From Rhodospirillaceae bacterium UBA6219 (GTDB taxonomy: Bacteria; Pseudomonadota; Alphaproteobacteria; Rhodospirillales; Magnetospirillaceae), in contig DISD01000054.1 in NCBI GenBank assembly GCA_002435715.1, positions 24,371 through 80,375 on the forward strand: 56,005 nucleotides of DNA, given 5' to 3'. The translations under genes were made by a program, and so were the position numbers. The notes under the pieces are model-generated. The model was given only the letters and a program-made list of their open reading frames with translations. It did not search any database and had not been told where the DNA came from. Positions 33,734-42,122 of this stretch are shown here, one piece after another. Positions within the stretch are counted from its first letter, which is position 1; every line of letters starts with the position of its first letter.

Positions 33734-34431
33734 AGCGGCAGGTCGAAAACCAGGATCTCAGCGGCTTCGCGGGCGATTATGTCCAACATGTCTTCGTCCC
33801 GCGCCGCGATGGCGTCGCCCGCTTTCAAGTCGTGGCCGTTGACGGTGACACCGCCCTTGGCCACCTGGACCCAGGCGCCACGGCCGGTTGCCAGCGGAAA
33901 CGCCACCTGGTCACCGGTCTTCAGTTGCCCGGCATGGATGGCGGCGTCCTGGTTGATGCTGACGGCGCCGTCACCACCGACCGGGCCGGCGATCAAATGC
34001 AGCCGCCCCGGTTGTTCGGCGATCAAGACGGTCTTTTGCTCGTAACCCGGTTCGTGACCGCGCCGGTCGGGGACGATCCAGATCTGCAGCAAATGCACCA
34101 CTTCGTCGGCCGACGGGTTATGCTCGCTGTGACGGATACCGGTGCCGGCGGTCATGCGCTGCACCTCGCCCGGACGGATGATCGATGACGAGCCCAGGCT
34201 ATCTTGGTGCTTCAGGGCGCCCGACAGCACATAGGTGACGATTTCCATGTCGCGGTGCGGATGGGTGTCGAAACCGGTGCCCGGTGCCACCCAATCTTCG
34301 TTGATCACCCGAAGCGGGCCGAAACCCATATGGGCCGGATCGAAATATTCACCGAAAGAAAAGCTGTGCCGGCTGTCCAGCCAACCGAAATTGGCTTGGC
34401 CACGGTCTTGCGAGGGGCGAAGGGTCAGCAT
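33730..34431 (-). CDS. Pirin family protein (cupin)
   Basis: 233 residues, two cupin domains. Pirin signatures: FGPLRVINEDWVAPG, FDTHPHRDMEIVTYVL, and GTGIRHSEHNPS, which supply the His/His/His/Glu metal ligands (HPHRDME and HSEHN). Some bacterial pirins have quercetinase activity and others act as redox-sensing modulators, so the exact role is open. The ATG is at 34429-34431. It is convergent with the small membrane protein gene. Confidence 0.93.
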   Translation of the reverse strand: MLTLRPSQDRGQANFGWLDSRHSFSFGEYFDPAHMGFGPLRVINEDWVAPGTGFDTHPHRDMEIVTYVLSGALKHQDSLGSSSIIRPGEVQRMTAGTGIRHSEHNPSADEVVHLLQIWIVPDRRGHEPGYEQKTVLIAEQPGRLHLIAGPVGGDGAVSINQDAAIHAGQLKTGDQVAFPLATGRGAWVQVAKGGVTVNGHDLKAGDAIAARDEDMLDIIAREAAEILVFDLPL

Positions 34432-34640
34432 GGGAATGCTCCGTTGAAGAATCTGCTGGCTTTAATGTGGTATGGCTTTCTTTTTGGCACAATCCGGCGA
34501 AGTCGCAACGCATCGTTCCAAATTTGATAACGATATTGCCCGTAATAAGGAAGACTAACGATAGATCAACTTCGCCGATGCAAAACCCGATAAGCTGCAT
34601 TATCGTTCTGCCAGGACCAGAAACCGGGAGTTGCCCCTTC

Positions 34641-35261
34641 ATGCGCCGCTTGCTTGCCGCCGCCATCGCCGCCTTGTCGCTTTCCGCCTGCCAAACCGTG
34701 CAGAACGAGGCCGGCGCCCCCACCACCTATCAGGATCCGGCCAGCCTTGGCGCCGTCAAGGGCGTGGGCATCGAAAGCCAGGACATCGTGTCGATGACCG
34801 ACCAGATGATGCGCGACATGCTGACCGAACCGCGTCTGGCCAATGCCGCCACCGCCCCCAACGTCATCGTCGACAGCGAATATTTCATCAATGAAAGCGC
34901 CTCGCGCATCAACCGCAACTCGATCACCGACCGCCTGCGCGTCAGCCTGCAGCGCGCCTCGCAAGGCCGCATGAACTTCGTCGCCCGCCATAACGCCAAC
35001 ATGGTGGCCGCCGAACGCGAATTGAAGCGCAAGGGCGTCACCGACCAGGGCAAGAACGCCTTGGCCGCGGCGCAGCGCGGCGGCGATTACCGCCTGGGTG
35101 GCCGCATCACCTCGCTGGATGCCCGCGATCCCAAGACCGGCATGATGAGCCGCTATACGCAGATCATTTTCGAGATGACCGATTTGGAAACCGCCGACAT
35201 CGTGTGGAGCGGTATCTATGAATTCTCGAAAGCCGCCGCCGACGACATCATTTATCGCTAA
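34641..35261 (+). CDS. lpoB: LpoB-like penicillin-binding-protein activator lipoprotein
   Basis: 206 residues with a lipobox SLSAC at about residue 17, so lipid-anchored, probably in the outer membrane. The body follows LpoB: GIESQDIVSMTDQMMRDML, NVIVDSEYFINESASRINRN, DRLRVSLQRASQGRMNFVARHN, GGDYRLGGRITSLDAR and QIIFEMTDLETADIVWSGIYEF. In E. coli LpoB reaches through the peptidoglycan to activate PBP1B. It heads a four-gene operon with YcfL-like and COG3014-like genes; E. coli also places lpoB (ycfM) beside ycfL. The ATG at 34641 starts the signal peptide. Confidence 0.9.
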   Translation: MRRLLAAAIAALSLSACQTVQNEAGAPTTYQDPASLGAVKGVGIESQDIVSMTDQMMRDMLTEPRLANAATAPNVIVDSEYFINESASRINRNSITDRLRVSLQRASQGRMNFVARHNANMVAAERELKRKGVTDQGKNALAAAQRGGDYRLGGRITSLDARDPKTGMMSRYTQIIFEMTDLETADIVWSGIYEFSKAAADDIIYR

Positions 35262-35272
35262 AGGGGCGGAAC

Positions 35273-36706
35273 ATGGGGGGACAAACCTTCCGCGTGGCCG
35301 GCTGCGTCGCCTTGGCGGCGCTGACCGCCGCCTGCCAGACCACACGGGAACAAGAAAACAGCGCGGTGAAACCCGAAGTGGTCCATTCCTATTTGGCCGA
35401 CAAGCCGAAAAGCCTGGAAAAGCACTTCTACGTCTCCTTGATCCAGGGACCGCGCAACCAGGTGCTGAACGACATGCGCCTGGGTTTGGCCAGCATGGAA
35501 CTGGGCGACGACAAACTGGCGGAATCGTTGCTGGACGACGCCTTGGGGCGGATCGAATCGATCTATGTGGACAATCCCGACGCCGCCAAGGCCCGCGAAT
35601 TGTTCACCAAGGAACTGGTCAAGGATTTCAAGGGCGAGCCCTATGAGCGGGCCATGGCCTATTATTATCGTGGGTTGCTGTACCTGAAGACCGGCGATTA
35701 CGACAACGCCCGGGCCAGTTTCAAGGGCGGCTTCATCCAGGATTCCTTCGCCGACGAAGATCAGCACCAGGCGGATTTCGGCCTGCTGCAATATCTGCAG
35801 GGCTGGGCGTCTCGCTGTCGCGGCAACAAAACCACCGCCGACGACGACTTCGCCGAATTCAAGAAGATCAAGGCGGACTTCCCGCTGCCGGACGCCGGCG
35901 ACAACACGCTTCTGCTGGTGGAAACCGGTCAGCCGCCAGTCAAGTTCAGCGCCGCCGCCCAAGGCGAGACCAAGGAAAAGTTCCTGAAATACCGCCGCGC
36001 CAGCGGCACCGAAATCGCCCGGCTGTCCTATTCCGAGGAAAAGTCCGAAACCCAAGGCAAGGGCAAATCGGCCAAGACGGTGACCAGCACGGTCAGCCGC
36101 AAGGTCGAGCCGCAATTGCTGGAAGACATCTTCTTCCAGTCCTCGACCCGCGGCGGCCGCCCCTTCGACGCGGTGTTGGCCGGCAAGGCCCAGTTCCAGG
36201 ACGCGGCCAGCACGGTCGGCGACGTCGCCCTGACCGGGGCCATGGTGGCGGCTTCCGTCGCCGCTTCGAACAACCACAACAACCAGGGCGAAGCGGCGGC
36301 GGTGGCCGGCGCCTTGCTGTTGGTCGGCCTGTTGGCCAAGGGCGCTGCGGAAGCCGCCGAACCCGACGCCGACACCCGTTATTGGGACAACCTGCCCGAC
36401 CGGGTGCATGCCGCTACCTTGAAGCTGCCAGAACGGGTGACCAGCCTGTCGGTGGACTTCCTGGCCGCCGACGGCACTTATTTGCGCACGCGTGAGGCCA
36501 AGGTGACCCGCGCCGGTTCTTGCGGCATCGCCTGGGTGCGTGGTGACAGCGCCCAACCGGCCAATCCCCGCGCGCCTTATTCCACCAACAAGGAAGCCAT
36601 GGTTTCCCCGGTGGTGATCCCCGGCCTGCCGGAACCAAGCCCGGAACGTGCCACGCCGGTCAAGCGCGGCCCCGAAGACGCCGCCCCCGAACAACCGAAA
36701 AGCTGA
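35273..36706 (+). CDS. COG3014-like lipoprotein of unknown function
   Basis: 477 residues, signal peptide with lipobox LTAAC near residue 21. The N-terminal half is TPR-like (AMAYYYRGLLYLKTGDYDNARASFKGGF), which is usual for this family. The middle carries a hydrophobic Ala-rich stretch (VALTGAMVAASVAASN, then AVAGALLLVGLLAKGAA), possibly membrane-interacting. The last 60 residues are Pro-rich. It lies 11 bp after lpoB. The family co-occurs with LpoB-like and YcfL-like genes, suggesting an envelope role, but no activity is known. Confidence 0.82.
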   Translation: MGGQTFRVAGCVALAALTAACQTTREQENSAVKPEVVHSYLADKPKSLEKHFYVSLIQGPRNQVLNDMRLGLASMELGDDKLAESLLDDALGRIESIYVDNPDAAKARELFTKELVKDFKGEPYERAMAYYYRGLLYLKTGDYDNARASFKGGFIQDSFADEDQHQADFGLLQYLQGWASRCRGNKTTADDDFAEFKKIKADFPLPDAGDNTLLLVETGQPPVKFSAAAQGETKEKFLKYRRASGTEIARLSYSEEKSETQGKGKSAKTVTSTVSRKVEPQLLEDIFFQSSTRGGRPFDAVLAGKAQFQDAASTVGDVALTGAMVAASVAASNNHNNQGEAAAVAGALLLVGLLAKGAAEAAEPDADTRYWDNLPDRVHAATLKLPERVTSLSVDFLAADGTYLRTREAKVTRAGSCGIAWVRGDSAQPANPRAPYSTNKEAMVSPVVIPGLPEPSPERATPVKRGPEDAAPEQPKS

Positions 36707-36717
36707 ACCAAAGGGAA

Positions 36718-37206
36718 ATGCCCGTCATGCGTAAGATCATCCTGGCCGCAGCCGGCCTGACCTCAATCAGTCTTCTGGCCGGTTGCGCCCAGCAGCAGGA
36801 ACCGGCCCCCATCTGCAACATGGCCGGCATCAATGCCCAGCGCCAGTTGGTGGCCCTGCCCGCCGCCGCCCCGGGCGAACCCTCGCCGCTGTTGGAAATG
36901 CCGCTGAATTCGGTGTCGATCACCGATTTCAACGTCATCAACAAGCTTTATGTGCGTTCGGTCACCGCCCAGCGGACGGCCACCGGCACGGTCAAGGTGA
37001 TCAGCCAGATCATCAATTGCACCGATTATCCGCTGAACGTGGAAGGCCGCACCCAGTTCTATGATCAGGCCCAGGCGCCGTCCGAACCGGTCAGCGGTTG
37101 GAAGCGCCTTAATTTGGCCCCACGTACGTCCAATACTTACGCCGAATCGTCCATCGGCACCAAGAACGTGCAATATTACATGGTGGAAGTCCGGGAGACC
37201 CGCTGA
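36718..37206 (+). CDS. YcfL-like (DUF1425) lipoprotein
   Basis: 162 residues with a lipobox LLAGC at about residue 22. The body has the YcfL pattern: LNSVSITDFNVINKLYVRS, VKVISQIINCTDYPLNVEGR, QFYDQAQAPSE and GWKRLNLAPRTSNTYAESS. Function unknown; E. coli ycfL adjoins lpoB. It starts at ATG 36718 (an alternative at 36727). Its stop overlaps the next start by one base (TGATG). Confidence 0.87.
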   Translation: MPVMRKIILAAAGLTSISLLAGCAQQQEPAPICNMAGINAQRQLVALPAAAPGEPSPLLEMPLNSVSITDFNVINKLYVRSVTAQRTATGTVKVISQIINCTDYPLNVEGRTQFYDQAQAPSEPVSGWKRLNLAPRTSNTYAESSIGTKNVQYYMVEVRETR

Positions 37207-38138
37207 TGCGTACCCATCGCCTTGCCGTCCTGGCGCTTGCCGCCAGCCTGTTGCCCGTCGCCGCGCACGCCCAATCGGCGGGCGGCGGTGTGCCGGTCTA
37301 CGAAGCTCCGCCGCCGGCCCAGGCCACGCCGCGCGACGGCACGGTGGTGGAACGCGCCCGCAAGGCCCCCGACGATGCCGGTTCCTTCGGCAGCCAGTCC
37401 AGCACGGTGGCCAATTTCGCCAGCGCCTATGCCAAGAACGGCAAACCCAAGCTGGCGCTGTTCTGGAACCGGCAATTGTCGGACACCTTGAACGAATGGT
37501 ATGCGGACACCAGGGTGGTCACCCGCCAGGAAGGCAGCTCGACCATGTCGGGTGATCTGAACCTGAACCAAAGCGAAAACGCCCAGCAGAGCACCTCGAT
37601 CGAACGCCGTGCCGTCGACAGCCGTCGCCCGCAGACCAGCGAAAGCTTTGAATGGGAGTTCCAGGACGGCTTTTTGGCGCCCTTCCTGGAAGCCGGTGCC
37701 GTGGTGGTGGACCGTGCCGCCATCGTGCGGCTGACCGGGGTGGACATGAACACCACCAACGAACGCAGCGTGGAAACCCGGGCCCTGCAGGGCAAGGCCG
37801 ATTACCTGATGGAAATCCTGGTGGCCGCCAATGCCAAGTCGTCCACCGGCTATGAATTGCGCGCCCGCATCCTGGACGTGAAGACCGGCGCCATCGTCGC
37901 CATGGTCAATTCCAAGAATCTGAGGGAATGGAACCCGGAAAAGCCGGTTGTCGCCACCGGATCGGGCTTTTCCGTGCCCGATGAAGACGACGACGACAGC
38001 TTTGGTCCGCAGGGCGAGGACAAGTATCGCGCCACCGGCTCGGGCTTTGAAAAGCGCCGCAAGCCGCCGAAACTGTCCAAGATCGCCCAGAACCTGGCCC
38101 ATAACACCATGAATGGCCTGATGCGTCAGTGGAAGTAA
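37206..38138 (+). CDS. Exported protein of unknown function in lpoB operon
   Basis: 310 residues with a Sec signal peptide (MRTHRLAVLALAASLLPVAA, cleavage near AHAQ) and no lipobox, so probably periplasmic. The central region (SGDLNLNQSENAQQS, DGFLAPFLEAGAVVVDRAAI, GKADYLMEILVAANAKSS, RILDVKTGAIVAMVNS) looks like the beta/alpha layout of the LpoB/CsgG-type fold. An acidic patch PDEDDDDS precedes a basic C-terminus. It is last in the lpoB operon, followed by a strong hairpin. It may be a divergent relative of LpoB/CsgG; function not known. Confidence 0.75.
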   Translation: MRTHRLAVLALAASLLPVAAHAQSAGGGVPVYEAPPPAQATPRDGTVVERARKAPDDAGSFGSQSSTVANFASAYAKNGKPKLALFWNRQLSDTLNEWYADTRVVTRQEGSSTMSGDLNLNQSENAQQSTSIERRAVDSRRPQTSESFEWEFQDGFLAPFLEAGAVVVDRAAIVRLTGVDMNTTNERSVETRALQGKADYLMEILVAANAKSSTGYELRARILDVKTGAIVAMVNSKNLREWNPEKPVVATGSGFSVPDEDDDDSFGPQGEDKYRATGSGFEKRRKPPKLSKIAQNLAHNTMNGLMRQWK

Positions 38139-38139
38139 G

Positions 38140-38176
38140 ACCAAATCCTGATGAGTGAAGCTCATCGGGATTTGGT
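38140..38176 (+). terminator. Long hairpin after the lpoB operon
   Basis: A 16-bp stem (ACCAAATCC... paired with ...GGATTTGGT, one G-T pair) closes a 5-base loop TGAAG immediately after the stop codon. A proper U-run is lacking, so it may be an attenuator or mRNA-stabilising 3' hairpin. Confidence 0.6.
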
Positions 38177-38178
38177 TA

Positions 38179-38271
38179 GGCGCGACCGCGCCGCGCGGCT
38201 GATGCCGCGGAAGGCAAGTGGTTCGGAGAAACACGCCCGCCGACTGAGGGCTCTGGGGATCGGTTCCGATC
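38179..38271 (+). promoter_or_regulatory. Possible structured leader before a small lipoprotein gene
   Basis: Three hairpins follow one another: GGCGC-GACC-GCGCC (38179-38192), CGCGGC-TGAT-GCCGCG (38194-38209) and GATCGG-TT-CCGATC (38258-38271), 29 bp before the gene at 38300. I match it to no known riboswitch class. Confidence 0.35.
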
Positions 38272-38299
38272 ACCAGGATACACAATAAGGAGAAAAGCC

Positions 38300-38683
38300 A
38301 TGAAGAGCCCGCTTTTCCTGGTCTTGCTGGCCCCCTTGGCCCTGGCGGCCTGCGCCGAGGAACGCCTGACCCCGGCCCCCGGCGAGGCCCCGGGTTGGCC
38401 CAGCCAAAGCCCGCCGCGCCCGTCTTACGCGCCGTTGCCCTTCACCACCAACTACACCCCGGCCACCGCCAGCCAAACCCAGGCTCCGGTGCCGGCCGGT
38501 GAAAACGTGCCCTATGCGGTGCGGGGACAACAAGCGGCGCCGACCGGTTCCGACATTCAGTGGAACCAAGCGGGCGGACAGTCGCAGAATTGCCACGCCG
38601 TGCCCACCGTCACAATCGACGGCAAGGCCGCCAGTACCGTCTGCCAGCAGGCCGATGGCAGTTGGACCTATATCCCCGACTAG
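38300..38683 (+). CDS. Small lipoprotein of unknown function
   Basis: 127 residues, signal peptide with lipobox LALAAC at about residue 18. A long Pro-rich linker (about 24-75) leads to a short C-terminal domain CHAVPTVTIDGKAASTVCQQ...SWTYIPD. Its two Cys and the GSW ending resemble the C-terminal domain of the 17-kDa/RT0821-type surface antigens, also found in the lipoprotein at 52764-53246. AAGGAG precedes the ATG. Likely outer membrane; role unknown. Confidence 0.75.
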   Translation: MKSPLFLVLLAPLALAACAEERLTPAPGEAPGWPSQSPPRPSYAPLPFTTNYTPATASQTQAPVPAGENVPYAVRGQQAAPTGSDIQWNQAGGQSQNCHAVPTVTIDGKAASTVCQQADGSWTYIPD

Positions 38684-38756
38684 CCTTGCCCCTTCCCCCC
38701 TGCTATCGTCCGTCCCACATGTTTGCAATCGCTGACGTTTGTGGAAAGGACGGATC

Positions 38757-39797
38757 ATGAGCGAGGTCAAGGTCGCGATTTTGGGGGCCAGCGGGTATAC
38801 CGGGGCCGAGTTGGTGCGCATGTTGGCGTCCCATCCCACTTTCCGCATGGCCGCGCTGACCGCCGACCGCAAGGCGGGGCAAGAGATGGCCAGCGTCTTC
38901 CCGCAATTCGCCGCCCTGGACCTGCCGACCCTGGTGTCCATCGATCAGGTGGATTTCGGTTCCATCGACGCGGTGTTCTGCGCCTTGCCCCACGGCACCA
39001 CCCAGGACGTGATCGCCGGCCTGCCCGCACACGTGAAGATCGTCGACCTGTCGGCGGATTTCCGGCTTTATGACCTGGAAGCCTATGACACTTGGTACGG
39101 CCATCCCCACAAGGCACCGGAACTGCAGAAGCAGGCGGTCTACGGCCTGACCGAGTTGAAGCGCGATTCCATCGCCAAGGCGCGGTTGGTGGCCAATCCC
39201 GGCTGCTATCCCACCAGCGTCCAATTGCCGCTGGTGCCGCTGTTGAAGGCCGGATTGATCGAGGCCGACGACATCATCATCGACGCCAAGTCGGGCACTT
39301 CGGGCGCCGGTCGCGCCGCCAAGGAAAACATCCTTTATTGCGAAGTCACTGAAGGCTTGCACGCCTATGGCATCGCCAGCCACCGCCATTCCCCGGAAAT
39401 CGAGCAGGAACTGGGTGAAGCCGCCGGCCGGGCGCTGAACGTCAGCTTCACCCCCCATCTGATCCCCATGAGCCGGGGTATGCTGTCCACCATCAACGTG
39501 CGTCTGGCCAACGGCGCCAAGGCCGCCGATCTGCGCGATTGCTGGACCAGGACCTATGCGGGCGAAGCCTTCGTCAAGGTGCTGCCGGTTGGCGTGGCGC
39601 CGCAGACCCGCCATGTGCGGGGGGCCAATTTCTGCTTCATGAACGCCTTCGACGACCGCCTGCCCGGCCGCGTCATCATCTGCTCGGTGATCGACAACCT
39701 GGTCAAGGGCGCCTCGGGCCAAGCCATCCAGAACATGAACCTGCTGTTCGGATTGCCGGAAACCACCGGCATCGACCAACAGCCCCTCTTCCCATAA
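38757..39797 (+). CDS. argC: N-acetyl-gamma-glutamyl-phosphate reductase ArgC
   Basis: 346 residues. The nucleotide-binding loop ILGASGYTGAELVR opens the protein; the active-site Cys is in VANPGCYPTSVQLPL (near residue 154), and later motifs are KSGTSGAGRAAKE and HRHSPEIEQE. ArgC reduces N-acetylglutamyl phosphate to the semialdehyde with NADPH, the third step of arginine synthesis. GGAAAGGA precedes the ATG. No other arg gene is adjacent. A gamma-carbonic anhydrase follows after 11 bp, with its Shine-Dalgarno sequence overlapping the argC stop. Confidence 0.97.
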   Translation: MSEVKVAILGASGYTGAELVRMLASHPTFRMAALTADRKAGQEMASVFPQFAALDLPTLVSIDQVDFGSIDAVFCALPHGTTQDVIAGLPAHVKIVDLSADFRLYDLEAYDTWYGHPHKAPELQKQAVYGLTELKRDSIAKARLVANPGCYPTSVQLPLVPLLKAGLIEADDIIIDAKSGTSGAGRAAKENILYCEVTEGLHAYGIASHRHSPEIEQELGEAAGRALNVSFTPHLIPMSRGMLSTINVRLANGAKAADLRDCWTRTYAGEAFVKVLPVGVAPQTRHVRGANFCFMNAFDDRLPGRVIICSVIDNLVKGASGQAIQNMNLLFGLPETTGIDQQPLFP

Positions 39798-39808
39798 GGA
39801 GTCCTGAA

Positions 39809-40336
39809 ATGTCCGGCTTGATCCTGCCGTTCAAAGGCACCAGCCCGACCATCGCCGACGATTGCTTCGTCGCCCCCAACGCCACGGTGATCGGCGACGT
39901 GGTCATCGGTTCGGGCACCAGCGTGTGGTTCGGCGTGGTCATCCGCGGCGACGTGCATGAAATCCGCATCGGTGAACGCACCAACATCCAAGACGGCACC
40001 ATCATCCACGTCACCGAAGGCAAGCTCGGCACCTATATCGGCTCGGACATCACCATCGGCCACGGCGCCGTGCTGCATGCCTGCACCTTGGAAGACGGCT
40101 GTTTCGTCGGCATGGGCGCCACCGTCTTGGACGGCGCGGTGATCGAATCGGGGGCCATGGTCGCCGCCGGTGCGGTGGTGACACCGGGCAAGCGCGTCCA
40201 GAAGGGCGAATTGTGGTCGGGCAACCCGGCCAAGCTGATGCGCCCGCTTCGGGACGAGGAATTGGCCTTCTTCCCCAAATCGGCGACCAAATACAAAGCC
40301 CTGGGCGATACCTATCGCCAAAGTCTAGGAAAGTAA
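39809..40336 (+). CDS. Gamma-carbonic-anhydrase family protein
   Basis: 175 residues forming a left-handed beta helix of hexapeptide repeats (VIGDVVIGSGTSVWFGVVIRG, IGSDITIGHGAVLHACTL). Metal-binding His of the gamma class are at TIIHV, IGHGAVLHA. It is the YrdA/PaaY-like branch; activity as a carbonic anhydrase is not certain without testing. AAGGAG overlaps the argC stop codon, so the two are coupled. The protein would be a cytoplasmic trimer. Confidence 0.92.
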   Translation: MSGLILPFKGTSPTIADDCFVAPNATVIGDVVIGSGTSVWFGVVIRGDVHEIRIGERTNIQDGTIIHVTEGKLGTYIGSDITIGHGAVLHACTLEDGCFVGMGATVLDGAVIESGAMVAAGAVVTPGKRVQKGELWSGNPAKLMRPLRDEELAFFPKSATKYKALGDTYRQSLGK

Positions 40337-40342
40337 GGGATC

Positions 40343-40418
40343 GCATCGGCGTTTACAAAAACGCAATGCTTTCGGTGAACCATTCCGGATGACGACCAGA
40401 ATCGGCCGTCCGGAATGG
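40343..40418 (+). promoter_or_regulatory. Two inverted repeats before a degenerate GGDEF-EAL gene
   Basis: First: GCAT..GCGTTT-ACAA-AAACGC.ATGC (40343-40369), possibly ending the argC operon. Second: CCATTCCGGA (40380-40389) pairs perfectly with TCCGGAATGG (40409-40418) across 19 bases. The second arm overlaps the GGAG Shine-Dalgarno sequence (40417-40420) of the ATG at 40427, so folding could block translation. Confidence 0.5.
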
Positions 40419-40426
40419 AGTTCCCC

Positions 40427-42115
40427 ATGAGCCAGAAAAGCTCGACCCAACCTGTCAGCCAGAAGCCCCGCACGCCCATGGCCCCTGCCAAGCGCCCCAG
40501 GAAAGGCCTGTTTTCCCGCATCACCGCCCCCATCGCCAGTGTCGCCCGGCGGATGAAGAAGCGTGGCCAGATCGACGACATGTCGCCGGAAGACGCCGAA
40601 CGCGAGATGGAGATGGCGCGCCGCGCCGCCCTGAACGCTGGCACAGATTCGTTGACCGACGAAGATTTCCGTCTGGCCATGGAACAGGTCCTGCGCGAGG
40701 ATCAAGGCCGTTTCGGCACCAAGCTGCACGTGATCTCTTTGGTGGAATTCCGTGAAGCGGTGGGCGAACGCTGGAGCAAGGTGTCCGACAAGGTGATGAT
40801 GATCGCCGAAGGCGTCATCACCAAGAACCTGGGCGCCGGCAACCTGTTTTCCCGCCAGGGCACCGACTTTTTCACCTTGGTGTTCCGCACCTGCTCGGCC
40901 GACGAAGGCCGCCTGCGCGCCCACACCATCGCCCAGGAATTGGGGACCCGGCTGGTCGGCGACCAGTTCCAGGGCGTCGAGCGCCCCTTGGCCCTGGCCG
41001 CGGAAATGGAACTGGCGGAAGCGGTGTTGCCCGACGGCACCTTGAACCATGCCGCCATCCAACGGGCGGTGGGGGAAAAGCGCGCCCTGATCGCCGCCGC
41101 CATCGCCGACGATTCCAGCAAGGCCTGGGTGCCGCCAACGGCGGCTCCGGTGGCCAAGCCCAAAGCCGCCGCGGGCGACCTGCCCCACGCGGTCACCGGC
41201 GAAGCCCAGGTCAGACAGGCCCAAGACCCCGGCTGGGTCGCCATGGACGCGCCCAAGCGCATGAAGGATTCCGACACCGCCTGGATCATCCTGGACACCG
41301 GCCCGCGCCCGGAACCGTCGAAAGTGGCGGCACCGGCCATCATGCCGTCGGCCCCGCCCTTGACCGACACCTCGCGCCTGACCTTGCTGTGGCGGCCCAC
41401 CTGGGTCAACCAACCGGAAACCATCGGCGCCTATGTGGCCCGTCTGCAACGCCTGGACAAACCCGACGGCATCACCCTGGACGGCGTGCTGGCCTATCCG
41501 CGCGACGACGAGAACTCGACCCTGTCGCTGGACCGCTATTGCATCGGCAACGCCATGCGCGATTTCCGTGCCTCGGAAAATGCCGGCAACGGCTCCAGCG
41601 TGGTCATCCCCATCCATTGGGCCACCTTGGCCGCCGAAAACCGCATGGAAATCCTGGCCCCCTTCGCCGACATTCCGGAAGCGGTGCGCCAGAACCGGGT
41701 GGTCATCGACCTGTTCGGCATCCCCGAGCAGCTCAACGCCCGCATCTTGATGGAAGCGGTCGCCATCACCCGCCCGCTGTGCCGGGCGGTGGCGCTGCGC
41801 ACCAGGCTGGGGGACAGCCGCGCCAAGCTGGCCGCCGACAGCGGCATCGCCATGATCGGCATCGACCTGGCGCAATTGTCGCCGACGGAACGGGCCGACG
41901 ACGCCACCTTGCTGGGGCATCTGCGCCGCTATCAGGATCAGGCCAAGGGCTTCGGCCTGTCGACCTATCTGTGGGGCGTGCGTCGCCGCGCCGTGGTGGT
42001 GGGCGCCGTGCAAGGCGGCTTCGCCATGGTCAACGGCCCGGCTTTGATGAAGGACATCGCCAAGCCGGCCAAGGTCTTGCCCGCCCCGCGTTCGCGCTTC
42101 GCCGCCATGTCCTAG
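40427..42115 (+). CDS. Degenerate GGDEF-EAL domain protein
   Basis: 562 residues, no membrane span, basic N-terminus (KPRTPMAPAKRPRKGLF). Around residues 100-185 the sequence follows a GGDEF domain: HVISLVEFREAVGERWSKVS, then RQGTDFFTLVF, where GGDEF reads GTDFF at 145-149, so no cyclase activity is expected. A Pro-rich linker leads to an EAL-like region (about 315-545; RLTLLWRPTWVNQPETIGAY, RVVIDLFGIPEQLN, a GGFAMVNGPALM end) lacking the EAL, ExD and DDF residues. It may bind cyclic-di-GMP or partners. The domain reading is my alignment by eye. The start at 40427 is chosen because GGAG lies 6 bases upstream. Confidence 0.72.
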   Translation: MSQKSSTQPVSQKPRTPMAPAKRPRKGLFSRITAPIASVARRMKKRGQIDDMSPEDAEREMEMARRAALNAGTDSLTDEDFRLAMEQVLREDQGRFGTKLHVISLVEFREAVGERWSKVSDKVMMIAEGVITKNLGAGNLFSRQGTDFFTLVFRTCSADEGRLRAHTIAQELGTRLVGDQFQGVERPLALAAEMELAEAVLPDGTLNHAAIQRAVGEKRALIAAAIADDSSKAWVPPTAAPVAKPKAAAGDLPHAVTGEAQVRQAQDPGWVAMDAPKRMKDSDTAWIILDTGPRPEPSKVAAPAIMPSAPPLTDTSRLTLLWRPTWVNQPETIGAYVARLQRLDKPDGITLDGVLAYPRDDENSTLSLDRYCIGNAMRDFRASENAGNGSSVVIPIHWATLAAENRMEILAPFADIPEAVRQNRVVIDLFGIPEQLNARILMEAVAITRPLCRAVALRTRLGDSRAKLAADSGIAMIGIDLAQLSPTERADDATLLGHLRRYQDQAKGFGLSTYLWGVRRRAVVVGAVQGGFAMVNGPALMKDIAKPAKVLPAPRSRFAAMS

Positions 42116-42122
42116 GCCAAAA

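Noticed and set aside
38179..38299. Cobalamin or SAM riboswitch
   Set aside because: Hairpins are present but no B12-box, SAM-core or other conserved motif could be found.
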